The notes beneath the pieces were generated by a model, which was not told where the DNA came from, made no database searches, and was given only the letters and a program-made list of their open reading frames with translations. Positions 28,797 through 37,218 of a stretch of DNA of 64,000 nt are shown one piece after another. Both the position numbers and the translations under genes were made by a program. Each line of letters begins with the position of its first letter. The stretch's first letter is position 1. This stretch comes from Rhizobium sp. FY34 (GTDB lineage Bacteria; Pseudomonadota; Alphaproteobacteria; Rhizobiales; Rhizobiaceae), in contig NZ_STFZ01000005.1 in assembly GCF_005222845.1 (NCBI RefSeq), forward strand, positions 186,001-250,000, in the 5' to 3' direction.

Positions 28797-28828
28797 AAAA
28801 GACGGCGGAGCTTTTCACCTCCGCCGTC
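28797..28828 (-). terminator. Terminator of the aldehyde dehydrogenase pair
   Basis: GACGGCGGAG pairs perfectly with CTCCGCCGTC (10 bp, 8-nt loop), followed on the minus strand by TTTT. It begins 28 bp after the last dehydrogenase stop. Confidence 0.82.
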
Positions 28829-28855
28829 CATATTATCGATTGAAATCAGAACCGA

Positions 28856-30304
28856 TCAGAACGGATAGTGCTGGTTCGGGTCTTCGATCGTCACCCAGCG
28901 CAGGTCGGTAAACTCGGCAATGGCTGCCTTGCCGCCGAAACGGCCATAGCCGGAGCTCTTCACGCCGCCGAAGGGCATCTGGGCTTCGTCGGCCAAAGTC
29001 GGGCCGTTGATATGGCAAATGCCGGATTCCAGACGCGCGGCAAGATCCATGGCGCGCTTTACATCACGGCTGAAGATAGCCGAGGAGAGACCGTATTCGG
29101 TATCATTAGCGATGCGGATCGCCTCTTCCGCATCCTTGACGCGAATGACCGGCTTGACCGGACCGAAGCTTTCCTCGTCAAACGAGCGCATGCCTTCCTT
29201 GACATGATCGAGCAGCGTTGCGGAAACAACGCTTCCGTCGATCTTGCCGCCAGCCGCAAGCGTTGCGCCCTTGGATACGGCGTCATCGATGAAGGCCTGC
29301 ATCTTGACGGCGGCTTCCGGATTGACGAGCGAGCCGAGCACGACGTGACCACGCGGATCGCCGGCCGGAAGCGCTGCAGCACGGGCCGAAAGCTTGGCGA
29401 CGAATTCATCGGCAACGGCTTCATGCACGATGAGGCGTTCCGTCGACATGCAAATCTGGCCCATGTTCATGTAGCAACCGAAGACAGCAGCATTCACGGC
29501 AGCATCGATGTCGGCATCTTCCAGCACGATCAACGGTGCCTTGCCGCCCAGTTCCAACAGAGCCGGCTTCAGGTGACGCCCCGAAAGTTCGCCGATGATG
29601 CGGCCAACCTTGGTGGAACCGGTAAAGTTGACGCGACGCACTTCAGGGGCTGCGATCAAGGCTGCAACGATCTCGGCTGCATCTTCCGGCGCATTGGTGA
29701 TGACATTGATCACGCCTTCCGGCAGGCCGGCTTCCACCAGAACCTCGCCGATCAGCACATGCATGCCGGGGCAGGCTTCAGACGCCTTCAGGATGACGGT
29801 ATTGCCGCAGGCAATGGCCATGGCGATGGCACGGGTACCCAGAATGACCGGTGCGTTCCACGGCGCGATACCGAGGCAGACGCCGGCTGCCTGGCGGAGC
29901 GCCATGGAGATCGTGCCGGGCTTGTTGGAGGGAATGACTTCGCCCTGGATCTGCGTGGTCATGGATGCAGCTTCGCGCAGCACGCCGGCGGCCAGCATGG
30001 TGTTGAACCCTGCCCAGGGCGCCGTGCCGCCGGTTTCGGCGATCATCAGCTCGGTGAACTGGCCAGCCTTGGTTTCCATGATGTCGGCTGCCTTCAGGAG
30101 CAGCGTGCGGCGCTGTCCGGGGCCAGTGCTAGACCAGGCCGGAAAGGCGGCCTGTGCGGCAGCAACGGCTGCCTTGACATCCTCAAGACCAGAGGCGGGC
30201 GCGCGGCTTGCCACTTTGCCGGTAAAGGGATCGATGCGGTCAAACGTCTTGCCGGAAATCGCTCCGACATGCTTGCCCCCGATGATCTGCTGGATTTCGA
30301 ACAT
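28856..30304 (-). CDS. NAD(P)-dependent aldehyde dehydrogenase (aromatic/vanillin-type), copy 1
   Basis: Oxidises an aldehyde to its acid. The 482-aa protein has the whole ALDH fold: cofactor site IAPWNAPVILGTRAIA, FTGSTKVGR, general-base Glu in LLELGGKAP, and catalytic C285 in GQICMSTER. The C-terminal PFGGVKSSGYGRFGG is also present. The GQICMSTER variant is shared by vanillin and salicylaldehyde dehydrogenases, so an aromatic aldehyde is plausible but not shown. ATG 30304 follows an AAGAGGA Shine-Dalgarno; an ORF start at 30379 would prepend a Gln/Glu-rich tail. A paralogue is 71 bp upstream. Confidence 0.9.
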   Translation of the reverse strand: MFEIQQIIGGKHVGAISGKTFDRIDPFTGKVASRAPASGLEDVKAAVAAAQAAFPAWSSTGPGQRRTLLLKAADIMETKAGQFTELMIAETGGTAPWAGFNTMLAAGVLREAASMTTQIQGEVIPSNKPGTISMALRQAAGVCLGIAPWNAPVILGTRAIAMAIACGNTVILKASEACPGMHVLIGEVLVEAGLPEGVINVITNAPEDAAEIVAALIAAPEVRRVNFTGSTKVGRIIGELSGRHLKPALLELGGKAPLIVLEDADIDAAVNAAVFGCYMNMGQICMSTERLIVHEAVADEFVAKLSARAAALPAGDPRGHVVLGSLVNPEAAVKMQAFIDDAVSKGATLAAGGKIDGSVVSATLLDHVKEGMRSFDEESFGPVKPVIRVKDAEEAIRIANDTEYGLSSAIFSRDVKRAMDLAARLESGICHINGPTLADEAQMPFGGVKSSGYGRFGGKAAIAEFTDLRWVTIEDPNQHYPF

Positions 30305-30375
30305 GTCCTCTTCCTCTTCTTGCTGCTGTTGTCTGAATGGTGACCATCCGCCGGCGCAGATGGTCGTGTTGAAGG

Positions 30376-31887
30376 TCATATCGGGTAGGTTTTCCCACCC
30401 GCTGCCCTGGTGATCCAGCGCAATTCCGTAAACTCGTCTATGGCCGAGGCGCCGCCAAAGCGCCCGTAGCCGGACGCCTTCACACCGCCAAACGGCATGG
30501 CGGGTTCATCGGCGACGGTTGCGCCATTGATGTGCATGATGCCGGTTTCGACCCGCAAGGCGATGTCGAGCGCCCGCTCGAGATCGCGGCTGAAAACCGC
30601 GCCGGAGAGGCCATAGTCGCAATCATTGGCAACCGTCACGGCCTCTTCGGCATCAGCCACGCGCAGGATGGCGGCAATCGGCCCGAAGCTTTCCTCGCGG
30701 TAGAGCCGCATGGAACTCGTCACGCCATCGACAATCGTTGCATCCATCATCGCACCATAGGCAGCGCCGCCGATGCGCAGAACCGCACCTCTGGTCACGG
30801 CATCCTCGATCAGGGTGGTGAGACGACGCCCGGCATCGGTAGAAATCAGCGCGCCGAGCGGCATATGGCCGATGGATGGATCGCCAGATTTCAGCGGCCG
30901 CGCCCGCTCGATCATGCGTGCAAGGAATGCGTCTGCAACGGCATCCTCGACGATGATCCGCTCTGTCGACATGCAGATCTGGCCCTGATTGAAAAAAGCG
31001 CCGAACACGGCAGCATCGGCCGCCTCGTCCAGATCGGCATCGGCCAGCACGATCAGCGGCGCCTTGCCGCCAAGCTCCAGCAGGCAGCGCTTCAGATGAC
31101 GGGCAGCCATCTCCGCAATCATCCGCCCGACCCGCGTCGAGCCGGTGAAATTGACGCGGCGGACCACCGGATGGGCAATCAGCGCCTCAACGATCCTGCG
31201 AGCATCTTCCGGCGCATTGGACAGAATGTTCAAGACACCCGCTGGCAGGCCAGCATCAGCCATCACATCGCCCAGCAGGCGCTGGGTGGCCGGGCAGAGT
31301 TCGGATGATTTAAGGATGACGGTATTGCCCCAGGCAATAGCATAGGCAAATGACCGCACGGCCAGAAGGATGGGCGCGTTCCACGGCGCAATCGCCAGGC
31401 ACACGCCGGCCGGCTGGCGAATGGCGACAGATCCGCCGCCAAGACCAAGCGTCGCCATGTCGGGGGGAGAGACATCGCCTGCGCAATCGGCGGCCTCGCG
31501 CAGCACGCGAACGGCAAGCTCGACATTGAAATGACACCATTGGCTCGTGGCACCGGTCTCGACCAGCATGACGGCGGCAAGGTCATCGGCCCGCGCGCTC
31601 AAAAGGTCGGCGGCCTTTTCGAGGATTGTCTTTCGCTGCTGCGGCGTGGTGCGCGACCAGTGCGGAAAGACGGCAGCGGCGGCACAGGCGGCGGCCTCCA
31701 CATCCTCTTCGCCGGCAGCAGCAGCACTCGTTACGATCGTGCCGGAACAAGGATTGGCACGCAAGAAACGCTGTCCGGTGGCAGAGGCCACGGACTTGCC
31801 GGCGATCAGAAGGTCTGCCATGTGGCAGCCCGCTTCTGTCGTCACCGGTGCGGCGCGTGTGCCGCTACGTTTCAGAGCTTCGGACAT
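30376..31887 (-). CDS. NAD(P)-dependent aldehyde dehydrogenase, copy 2
   Basis: Close paralogue of the next gene: IAPWNAPILLAVRSFA, FTGSTRVGR, LLELGGKAP, C305 in GQICMSTER and PFGGVKASGYGRFGG. It is 503 aa, with about 20 extra residues at the N-terminus. ATG 31887 is preceded by GGAGGAGG at 7-9 nt. It is divergent from an AraC regulator. Two isoenzymes in tandem suggest different chain lengths or ring substituents, or a dosage duplication. Confidence 0.9.
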   Translation of the reverse strand: MSEALKRSGTRAAPVTTEAGCHMADLLIAGKSVASATGQRFLRANPCSGTIVTSAAAAGEEDVEAAACAAAAVFPHWSRTTPQQRKTILEKAADLLSARADDLAAVMLVETGATSQWCHFNVELAVRVLREAADCAGDVSPPDMATLGLGGGSVAIRQPAGVCLAIAPWNAPILLAVRSFAYAIAWGNTVILKSSELCPATQRLLGDVMADAGLPAGVLNILSNAPEDARRIVEALIAHPVVRRVNFTGSTRVGRMIAEMAARHLKRCLLELGGKAPLIVLADADLDEAADAAVFGAFFNQGQICMSTERIIVEDAVADAFLARMIERARPLKSGDPSIGHMPLGALISTDAGRRLTTLIEDAVTRGAVLRIGGAAYGAMMDATIVDGVTSSMRLYREESFGPIAAILRVADAEEAVTVANDCDYGLSGAVFSRDLERALDIALRVETGIMHINGATVADEPAMPFGGVKASGYGRFGGASAIDEFTELRWITRAAGGKTYPI

Positions 31888-32010
31888 AAATGATGCCTCC
31901 TCCCAAAGGCTGACGCACCCTACCTGTTCGCCAGAGGAGAGGAATGCATTTTTCCGGCGCAAACTTATCATTATATGGTAGGCACTATCACGGTTTGGTC
32001 AGGTGATGGG

Positions 32011-32904
32011 ATGCAGACAGCACAGAAGAACCAGTTCATGCGGGGCGAAAAACTCGAACCCGCCCTGCAGCGCCGTGTCATTTTCAGCGGATCAGCTTCG
32101 GATCTTGAGGCCAATCACCTGATTTTCCTGGTCTCCGGGCGCCTGCAATCGACAGGTCGCGACGAGACGCAGACGGTGACGGCACCGGCCCTTCTCATTC
32201 TGCCGCGCACCAACCCGGCGCGCCTGACGCTGGAGGCGGGCAGCCGGGCCTATCTGCTCGGCGCATCCGATGATGAAATCGCCGCAGCACTCGGAGATTT
32301 TCCCGAAGCTCCGGCCATCCGTGGCATATTGTCTGGAGTGATACATCTCACGGATCTCGAACCTGACCAGCAACGGTTGCTGGACCGGGCATTCGATGCC
32401 CTGGTGGGTGAAATCCGTACCCAGTCTGCGGGCGCGATGATGGCGATCGCTGCCCATCTGCGGCTGATCCTGCTTGCCGCCTGGCGGCTTGCCGGCGCGC
32501 TGGACCAGGATGTCGTCGCCAGCGGCGATGGCGTCTCCGTGTTGCAAAAATTCCGGCAACTGGTGGAGGCACAGTTTCGCCGCCACCGGCCCATCACCTT
32601 TTATGCCGATGAACTGGGTGTGACGGCCGACCGCCTGCATGCCATTTCCACGCGCCATCTGGGGCGCCCGCCGCTCGATCTGGTGCATGACAGGCTGGCG
32701 CGCGAGGCGCGGCATTATCTGGAACGGTCGAGCCTCTCGGTTCAGGCGATTTCCGACAGCCTGAACTTCAAGGATCCGGCGCATTTCAGCCGCTTCGTCA
32801 AACGCCGCACCGGCTATGCGCCGGCGCAGTATCGTGCCCTCATGCGCAAGACATCCGATCGAAGCGCCAGCGATGCCCGCTTCGACTATCACGAATGGCC
32901 GTGA
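32011..32904 (+). CDS. AraC-family transcriptional regulator
   Basis: A 297-aa regulator, divergent from the dehydrogenase pair and so its likely controller. The N-terminal ligand domain has ANHLIFLVSGRLQSTGRDE. The C-terminal HTH domain (about residues 190-290) has ADELGVTADRLHAI and ISDSLNFKDPAHFSRFVKRRTGYAPAQYR, the usual AraC second helix-turn-helix. ATG 32011 has AGGTG 7 nt upstream; the longer GTA-region start is not supported. Similar to PobR/HpaA-like activators of aromatic genes by eye; ligand unknown. Confidence 0.82.
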   Translation: MQTAQKNQFMRGEKLEPALQRRVIFSGSASDLEANHLIFLVSGRLQSTGRDETQTVTAPALLILPRTNPARLTLEAGSRAYLLGASDDEIAAALGDFPEAPAIRGILSGVIHLTDLEPDQQRLLDRAFDALVGEIRTQSAGAMMAIAAHLRLILLAAWRLAGALDQDVVASGDGVSVLQKFRQLVEAQFRRHRPITFYADELGVTADRLHAISTRHLGRPPLDLVHDRLAREARHYLERSSLSVQAISDSLNFKDPAHFSRFVKRRTGYAPAQYRALMRKTSDRSASDARFDYHEWP

Positions 32905-32929
32905 TCACTCCCGACCACGACCCTCGTGA

Positions 32930-33682
32930 TCAGGCGGTTCCATCGACGATCACCAGCGGGCGACCTTGCGTGCAGTTTTCGATGCGTGCATCGACGCGGT
33001 AGACATCGCGCAGCATGGCGGGCGTGACCACGTCCAGCGTCGGGCCGCTGGCCAGCAGCCGTCCGCCGGCAATCACCATCGTATTGGTGCAATAACGCAG
33101 CGCATGATTGAGGTCGTGCAGGGCAATCAGAACCGCCATCCCCTCGTCAGCGGCAATGCGCTTCATGAACTGCAGCACCTCGATCTGGCGAAACAGGTCG
33201 AGCGCCGAAGTTGGCTCATCCATCAGCAGCACTTCCGGCTTGCGCACCAGCGCCTGGGCAATCGCCACAAGCTGTCGCTGGCCACCCGACAGGGCGCCGA
33301 GATCGCGGAAGGCCAGATCCGAGATATGAAGGGCTGCCAGCAGCCGGTCGATTTCGGAAAGATCGTCTTCCGCCACCCGCCAGCCGGTGCCCTGCTTAGC
33401 CGCCAGCAGAATCGATTCGTAAACGGTCAGAACGGCATTGGCGCCGGTATCCTGCGGCATATAGCAGATCGGCCGGTGGCCTTCGCGTACATCCTCCACC
33501 GTGACAACGCCCTTGCCCTTGAGCAGGCCGGCAATGCGCTTGAACAGCGTGGATTTGCCGGCTGCGTTCGGGCCGATCAGCGCCGTCAACTCGCCGCCGC
33601 GCAGCCAGTCGGTCGAGATATCCTCAAACACGGTGGTGCGGCCATAGCGGGCGCTGATATCGTCGAGCTTCAGGGCTACCAT
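32930..33682 (-). CDS. Iron-complex ABC transporter ATPase, FecE type
   Basis: ATPase of the iron-type importer, 250 aa. Walker A GPNAAGKST (about residue 37), signature LSGGQRQLVAIAQA, Walker B VLLMDEPTSALD and H-loop IALHDLNHAL are present. It overlaps the permease gene by 7 bp, so translation is coupled. It ends 26 bp from the convergent AraC gene; a TGATCAC/GTGATCA repeat lies between them. Confidence 0.9.
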   Translation of the reverse strand: MVALKLDDISARYGRTTVFEDISTDWLRGGELTALIGPNAAGKSTLFKRIAGLLKGKGVVTVEDVREGHRPICYMPQDTGANAVLTVYESILLAAKQGTGWRVAEDDLSEIDRLLAALHISDLAFRDLGALSGGQRQLVAIAQALVRKPEVLLMDEPTSALDLFRQIEVLQFMKRIAADEGMAVLIALHDLNHALRYCTNTMVIAGGRLLASGPTLDVVTPAMLRDVYRVDARIENCTQGRPLVIVDGTA

Positions 33683-34743
33683 GCGCGCCTCCGATTGGTG
33701 AAGATCAGCGAGAAGAAGAAGGGAACACCAACCAGGGCCGTGATGACGCCGATCGGCAGGATAGCGCCGGGAATGAGCATCTTCGACACGACCGAGGTGG
33801 CCGACAGCAGCAGCGCGCCGCAGATGACCGAGCCGGGCAGGAAGAAACGCTGGTCCTCGCCCACCACCATGCGGGCAATATGCGGGCCGACCAGACCGAC
33901 AAAGCCGATCGTGCCGACAAAGGACACTGGAATGGCGGCCAGCAGGCTGACCAGCATCATGGTTTCCAGGCGCAGACCCCGCACATTGACGCCAAGACTT
34001 GCAGCCTTGTCATCACCGAGCCGCAGCGCCGTCAGCGCCCAGGCGCGACGGGCAAACAGCGGTACGCAGAGAACAAGAATGGCAAAGGTCACGGCAACCT
34101 TGCCCCATGTCGCCTTGGTAAGGCTTCCCATGGTCCAGAACACGACGGCCGCCAGCGCCTGTTCTGAGGCCAGATATTGCAGCAGCGACAGGAGCGCATT
34201 GAAGGTGAACACCAGCGCAATGCCAAGCAGAACAATGGTTTCCACCGTGACGCCGCGCAGCGTGGAAACGCCATAGATGAACAGCGAGGCAAGCATTGCC
34301 ATCAGGAAGGCATTGATCGGCACCATATATTGAACGGCGGCCGGAAAGACGGACACGCCCGCCACCAGCGCCAGCGCCGCGCCAAAGCCGGCGGCAGCGG
34401 AAATGCCGAGCGTAAACGGGCTTGCCAGCGGATTGGCCAGAATGGTCTGCATCTGCGCACCGGCAAGCGACAGGCAGGCACCCACGGTGACGGCCATCAG
34501 TGCGATCGGCATGCGGATATCCCAGACGACAACGCGCAACTGGTTGGAAACGCTGCCCGGCGTGAAAATCGCCGACAGCACTTCGCTGAGGCTATAGCGT
34601 GCCGGGCCAAGTCCGATATCGACAGCCACGCTGAATGCCAGCGCTATAGCCAGACAGCAGAGAATGAGAATGCGACGCGCCGCAAGGGCGCGGTACTGTC
34701 CGCGCCCTTCCACCACCGTCTGCTCCTGAAAAGCTATGGCCAT
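33676..34743 (-). CDS. Iron-complex ABC transporter permease, FecCD family
   Basis: Permease of 355 aa with about ten predicted spans, the type II importer fold used for siderophores, haem and B12. Typical FecCD strings are GACLSLAGAQMQTILANPLASPFTLGIS (split over residues about 90-118) and GFVGLVGPHIARMVVG. Because only one permease gene is present, it presumably works as a homodimer. Its start shares one base with the stop of the upstream binding-protein gene. Confidence 0.9.
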   Translation of the reverse strand: MAIAFQEQTVVEGRGQYRALAARRILILCCLAIALAFSVAVDIGLGPARYSLSEVLSAIFTPGSVSNQLRVVVWDIRMPIALMAVTVGACLSLAGAQMQTILANPLASPFTLGISAAAGFGAALALVAGVSVFPAAVQYMVPINAFLMAMLASLFIYGVSTLRGVTVETIVLLGIALVFTFNALLSLLQYLASEQALAAVVFWTMGSLTKATWGKVAVTFAILVLCVPLFARRAWALTALRLGDDKAASLGVNVRGLRLETMMLVSLLAAIPVSFVGTIGFVGLVGPHIARMVVGEDQRFFLPGSVICGALLLSATSVVSKMLIPGAILPIGVITALVGVPFFFSLIFTNRRRAW

Positions 34744-35876
34744 CAGTTTGTGCCTTTCTCAGCCGTGACGAAGTAACCCGGCCTGTAGGTGACCGGCAGG
34801 AACTTGTCGTGGAAGTCCCGGAAGGTCTGGTCCGGGTCAAGATCGGCAAACAGGTCCGGGTGAAACCATTTGGCAAATTGCTGGATCGGAATGAACTCGT
34901 AAGGCGCGCCATAGAACTGGTGCCACACCGCATGCACATGGCCTTGCTTGACGGCCTTGAGTTCTGGAAAAGGCGTGCGCGTCATCAGGGCTGCCAACCG
35001 CGTGCGGGCCGCCTGCATATCTGCGCCACGACCGACGGAGACGAACTGGTTGATGTCGGATTCTGCGGCCCAGTTGGAGCCGGTGACGATGACATGATCC
35101 GGATCGGAGACAACCAGCTGTTCGGGATTGAGATCGCCGAACGTGGTGGTGATGATGCCATTGGCGATGTTGTTGCCGCCAGCCAGATCGACCATGGCGC
35201 CGAAATTATAGGGACCGAAGGTGCGGCAGCAATTGTTTTCGCCGGAAATTCCGGGCGAACGCTCGATGAAGACATTCGGCCGTTTCAGGTCGCGGATACC
35301 GGCCAGACGATCCGTCACACGGGCGATCTGCGCGCGGCGATAGGCCTTGAATTCCTCTGCCTTGTCACTGGCACCGAACAGTTGGCCGAGAATATCGATG
35401 GATTTTTCGGTGTTCTTGTCGGGATCGATGCGGAAATCCAGATAGACAACCTTGATGCCGGCGCTCGCGGCCTTTTCCTCAAAGCCGCTTTCCTTGGCAA
35501 CCTTGGCCGATTCCAGATTGAGCGTGATCACGTCAGGGTAAAGCGTAATGGCCGTTTCGAGATCGAAATTGCCCTGCGGCACGTAACCGAACTGGGGAAG
35601 CTTGGCGATATCGGGAAAACGCTCGACATAGGCCGCGTAGCTGTCCGGATCCTTTTTCACCAGGTCGTCGCGCCAGCCGACAATCGTGTCGAAGGTCTGC
35701 GCGCCTTTAAGGGCGGCGATCACATGGATCTGGCGGGCTTCGCCGACGATGACGCGCTTGGCCGGCAGGTCAAGCTCGACAGTGCGACCGGCAACATCGG
35801 TCAGCCGAGCGGCGAAGGCCGGACCAGCGAAAAACGGCAAAAGGGCGACGAGCGCCCGGACAAATTTGAAGATCAT
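34743..35876 (-). CDS. Iron-type ABC transporter substrate-binding protein, copy 1
   Basis: Periplasmic receptor of the FecB/FepB class, 377 aa, with a signal peptide ending AFA (about residue 21). It contains the DVAGRTVELDLPAKRVIV start typical of the family. It shares with the upstream paralogue an adjacent Cys pair (C216-C217, in NCCRTFG), GHVHAVWHQFY and FHPDLFADLDP. ATG 35876 follows GGGGAG at 7-8 nt. It is directly joined to the permease gene (1-bp overlap). Confidence 0.88.
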   Translation of the reverse strand: MIFKFVRALVALLPFFAGPAFAARLTDVAGRTVELDLPAKRVIVGEARQIHVIAALKGAQTFDTIVGWRDDLVKKDPDSYAAYVERFPDIAKLPQFGYVPQGNFDLETAITLYPDVITLNLESAKVAKESGFEEKAASAGIKVVYLDFRIDPDKNTEKSIDILGQLFGASDKAEEFKAYRRAQIARVTDRLAGIRDLKRPNVFIERSPGISGENNCCRTFGPYNFGAMVDLAGGNNIANGIITTTFGDLNPEQLVVSDPDHVIVTGSNWAAESDINQFVSVGRGADMQAARTRLAALMTRTPFPELKAVKQGHVHAVWHQFYGAPYEFIPIQQFAKWFHPDLFADLDPDQTFRDFHDKFLPVTYRPGYFVTAEKGTN

Positions 35877-35933
35877 GTCGGATCTCCCCTTTTCAACGAT
35901 GCGCCGGCGCGAGACCAAGGCACATAGGACGGA

Positions 35934-35958
35934 ACCCGGCAGGACCAGCCTGCCGGGT
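35934..35958 (-). terminator. Hairpin between the two iron-type binding-protein genes
   Basis: A perfect 10-bp stem ACCCGGCAGG/CCTGCCGGGT around 5 nt, just 9 bp after the stop of the upstream binding protein. On the minus strand only TTCC follows. It probably reduces readthrough into the second receptor, permease and ATPase genes. Confidence 0.7.
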
Positions 35959-35967
35959 GCTCACTCA

Positions 35968-37119
35968 TTACTGCTTGCCGTTCAGCGACACGAAGTAGCC
36001 GGTCTTGTAGTCCACCGGCAGGAAGCGCGTGTGCAGTTCCTGGAACGTGGCTTCCGGATCGAGATCCTTGAACAGGTCCGGATGCAGCCACTTGGCAATC
36101 TGCTGGATGGCGACGAACTGGTACGGATTATTGTAGAACTGGTGCCAGACCGCATGGACATTGCCATCCTTGACCGCCTTGATATCCGTGAAGGCCGGGC
36201 GCTTCATCAGATTGGCAAGCTTCTTCTTGGCCAGTTCCTTGTCTGCACCGGGACCGACGCCGACCCAGTTGCCACCCGGAACATAAAGCTCCCAGTTGGC
36301 GCCGGTGACGATGACCTGATCAGGATTGGAGGCAATGATCTGCTCGGGATTGACCGTGCCGAACGTGCCGGGAATGATTTTTGCAGCCAGGTTCACACCA
36401 CCTGCCATTTCGACCATCTTGCCGAAATTCTCATTGCCGAAGGACATGCAGCAATCGTCGCTATAGCCACCGGCGCGTTCCATGAACACGAGAGGCTTCT
36501 TCAGATCCTTTGCCTTGGCGATCGTGTCCGTGACGCGGGCGATCTGCGCATCATGGAACTTCACGAATTCATCGGCCTTGGCTTCCTTGCCAAAGAGCTT
36601 GCCGATCAGGCGCATCGACGGATCGGTGTTTTCCATCGATTTCTCACGAAAATCGACGTAGACCAGCGGAATACCAACCTTGGAAAGCTTCTCGATATAG
36701 CCGCTTTCTTCCGTCGCAGACTTGGCGTCGATGTTCATGATGATGACATCGGGCTTCAGCGTCACGGCCTGCTCGACGTCGAACGTGCCATCCTTCATAC
36801 CGCCAAAGGTCGGGATCTTGTCCATCTGCGGAAATTTCTTCAGATAGATATTCCAGCCGTCGAGATCGGCCTTCTTGAAATCGTCGCGCCAGCCGACAAC
36901 CCGCTTGAAGGGTTCTTCGGTGTCGAGGGCAGCAGTGAAATAGATCTGGCGCCCCTCGCCCAGAATCACGCGTTCGACAGGTACGCTCACTTCGACCTCA
37001 CGGCCGGTGATATCCGTCACCTTGATCTTTTCGCCCGCATCGGCCACACCCGCCATCAGGGCGAGCGAAAGCATGGCAGCGGTAGCCACCCCAGAAACGT
37101 TGAACACGTTTGCCTCCAT
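35968..37119 (-). CDS. Iron-type ABC transporter substrate-binding protein, copy 2
   Basis: Paralogue of the following gene and first gene of the operon, 383 aa. The signal peptide ends ADA (about residue 28), followed by ITGREVEVSVPVERVIL. The adjacent Cys pair C223-C224 (DDCCMSFG) and NVHAVWHQFY are conserved with copy 1. Two receptors for one permease/ATPase suggest two ligands or two affinities. The promoter region carries candidate RirA and Irr boxes (37151-37192), so an iron substrate is likely. No TonB receptor is in the window. Confidence 0.88.
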   Translation of the reverse strand: MEANVFNVSGVATAAMLSLALMAGVADAGEKIKVTDITGREVEVSVPVERVILGEGRQIYFTAALDTEEPFKRVVGWRDDFKKADLDGWNIYLKKFPQMDKIPTFGGMKDGTFDVEQAVTLKPDVIIMNIDAKSATEESGYIEKLSKVGIPLVYVDFREKSMENTDPSMRLIGKLFGKEAKADEFVKFHDAQIARVTDTIAKAKDLKKPLVFMERAGGYSDDCCMSFGNENFGKMVEMAGGVNLAAKIIPGTFGTVNPEQIIASNPDQVIVTGANWELYVPGGNWVGVGPGADKELAKKKLANLMKRPAFTDIKAVKDGNVHAVWHQFYNNPYQFVAIQQIAKWLHPDLFKDLDPEATFQELHTRFLPVDYKTGYFVSLNGKQ

Positions 37120-37150
37120 TAGATTGTTTGTAGCGGCATCTATGTTTTTA

Positions 37151-37165
37151 TGACTTTCATCGTCA
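37151..37165. promoter_or_regulatory. Candidate IRO box (RirA-type iron operator)
   Basis: TGAC-N7-GTCA, a perfect palindrome matching the rhizobial TGA-N9-TCA iron-responsive operator. It is 32 bp upstream of the binding-protein start, between two divergent genes. Confidence 0.55.
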
Positions 37166-37175
37166 AGAATTATCT

Positions 37176-37192
37176 TTTAGAAGAATTCCAAG
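37176..37192. promoter_or_regulatory. Candidate Irr (ICE-type) box
   Basis: TTTAGAA-GAA-TTCCAAG agrees at 12 of 14 arm positions with the Irr-box form TTTAGAA-N3-TTCTAAA as I recall it. It is 10 bp from the IRO box, so dual iron and haem-status control is possible. Confidence 0.4.
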
Positions 37193-37218
37193 TAGATAGT
37201 AGAGTACGGACCTTACTC

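Noticed and set aside
28868..30343. 491-codon open frame antisense to an aldehyde dehydrogenase
   Set aside because: His/Gly/Arg-rich low-complexity translation with no family features; the dehydrogenase frame is certain.
32903..32933. TGATCAC/GTGATCA repeat between convergent genes as a terminator
   Set aside because: Only 7 bp, a 16-nt loop and no T-run; too weak to call.
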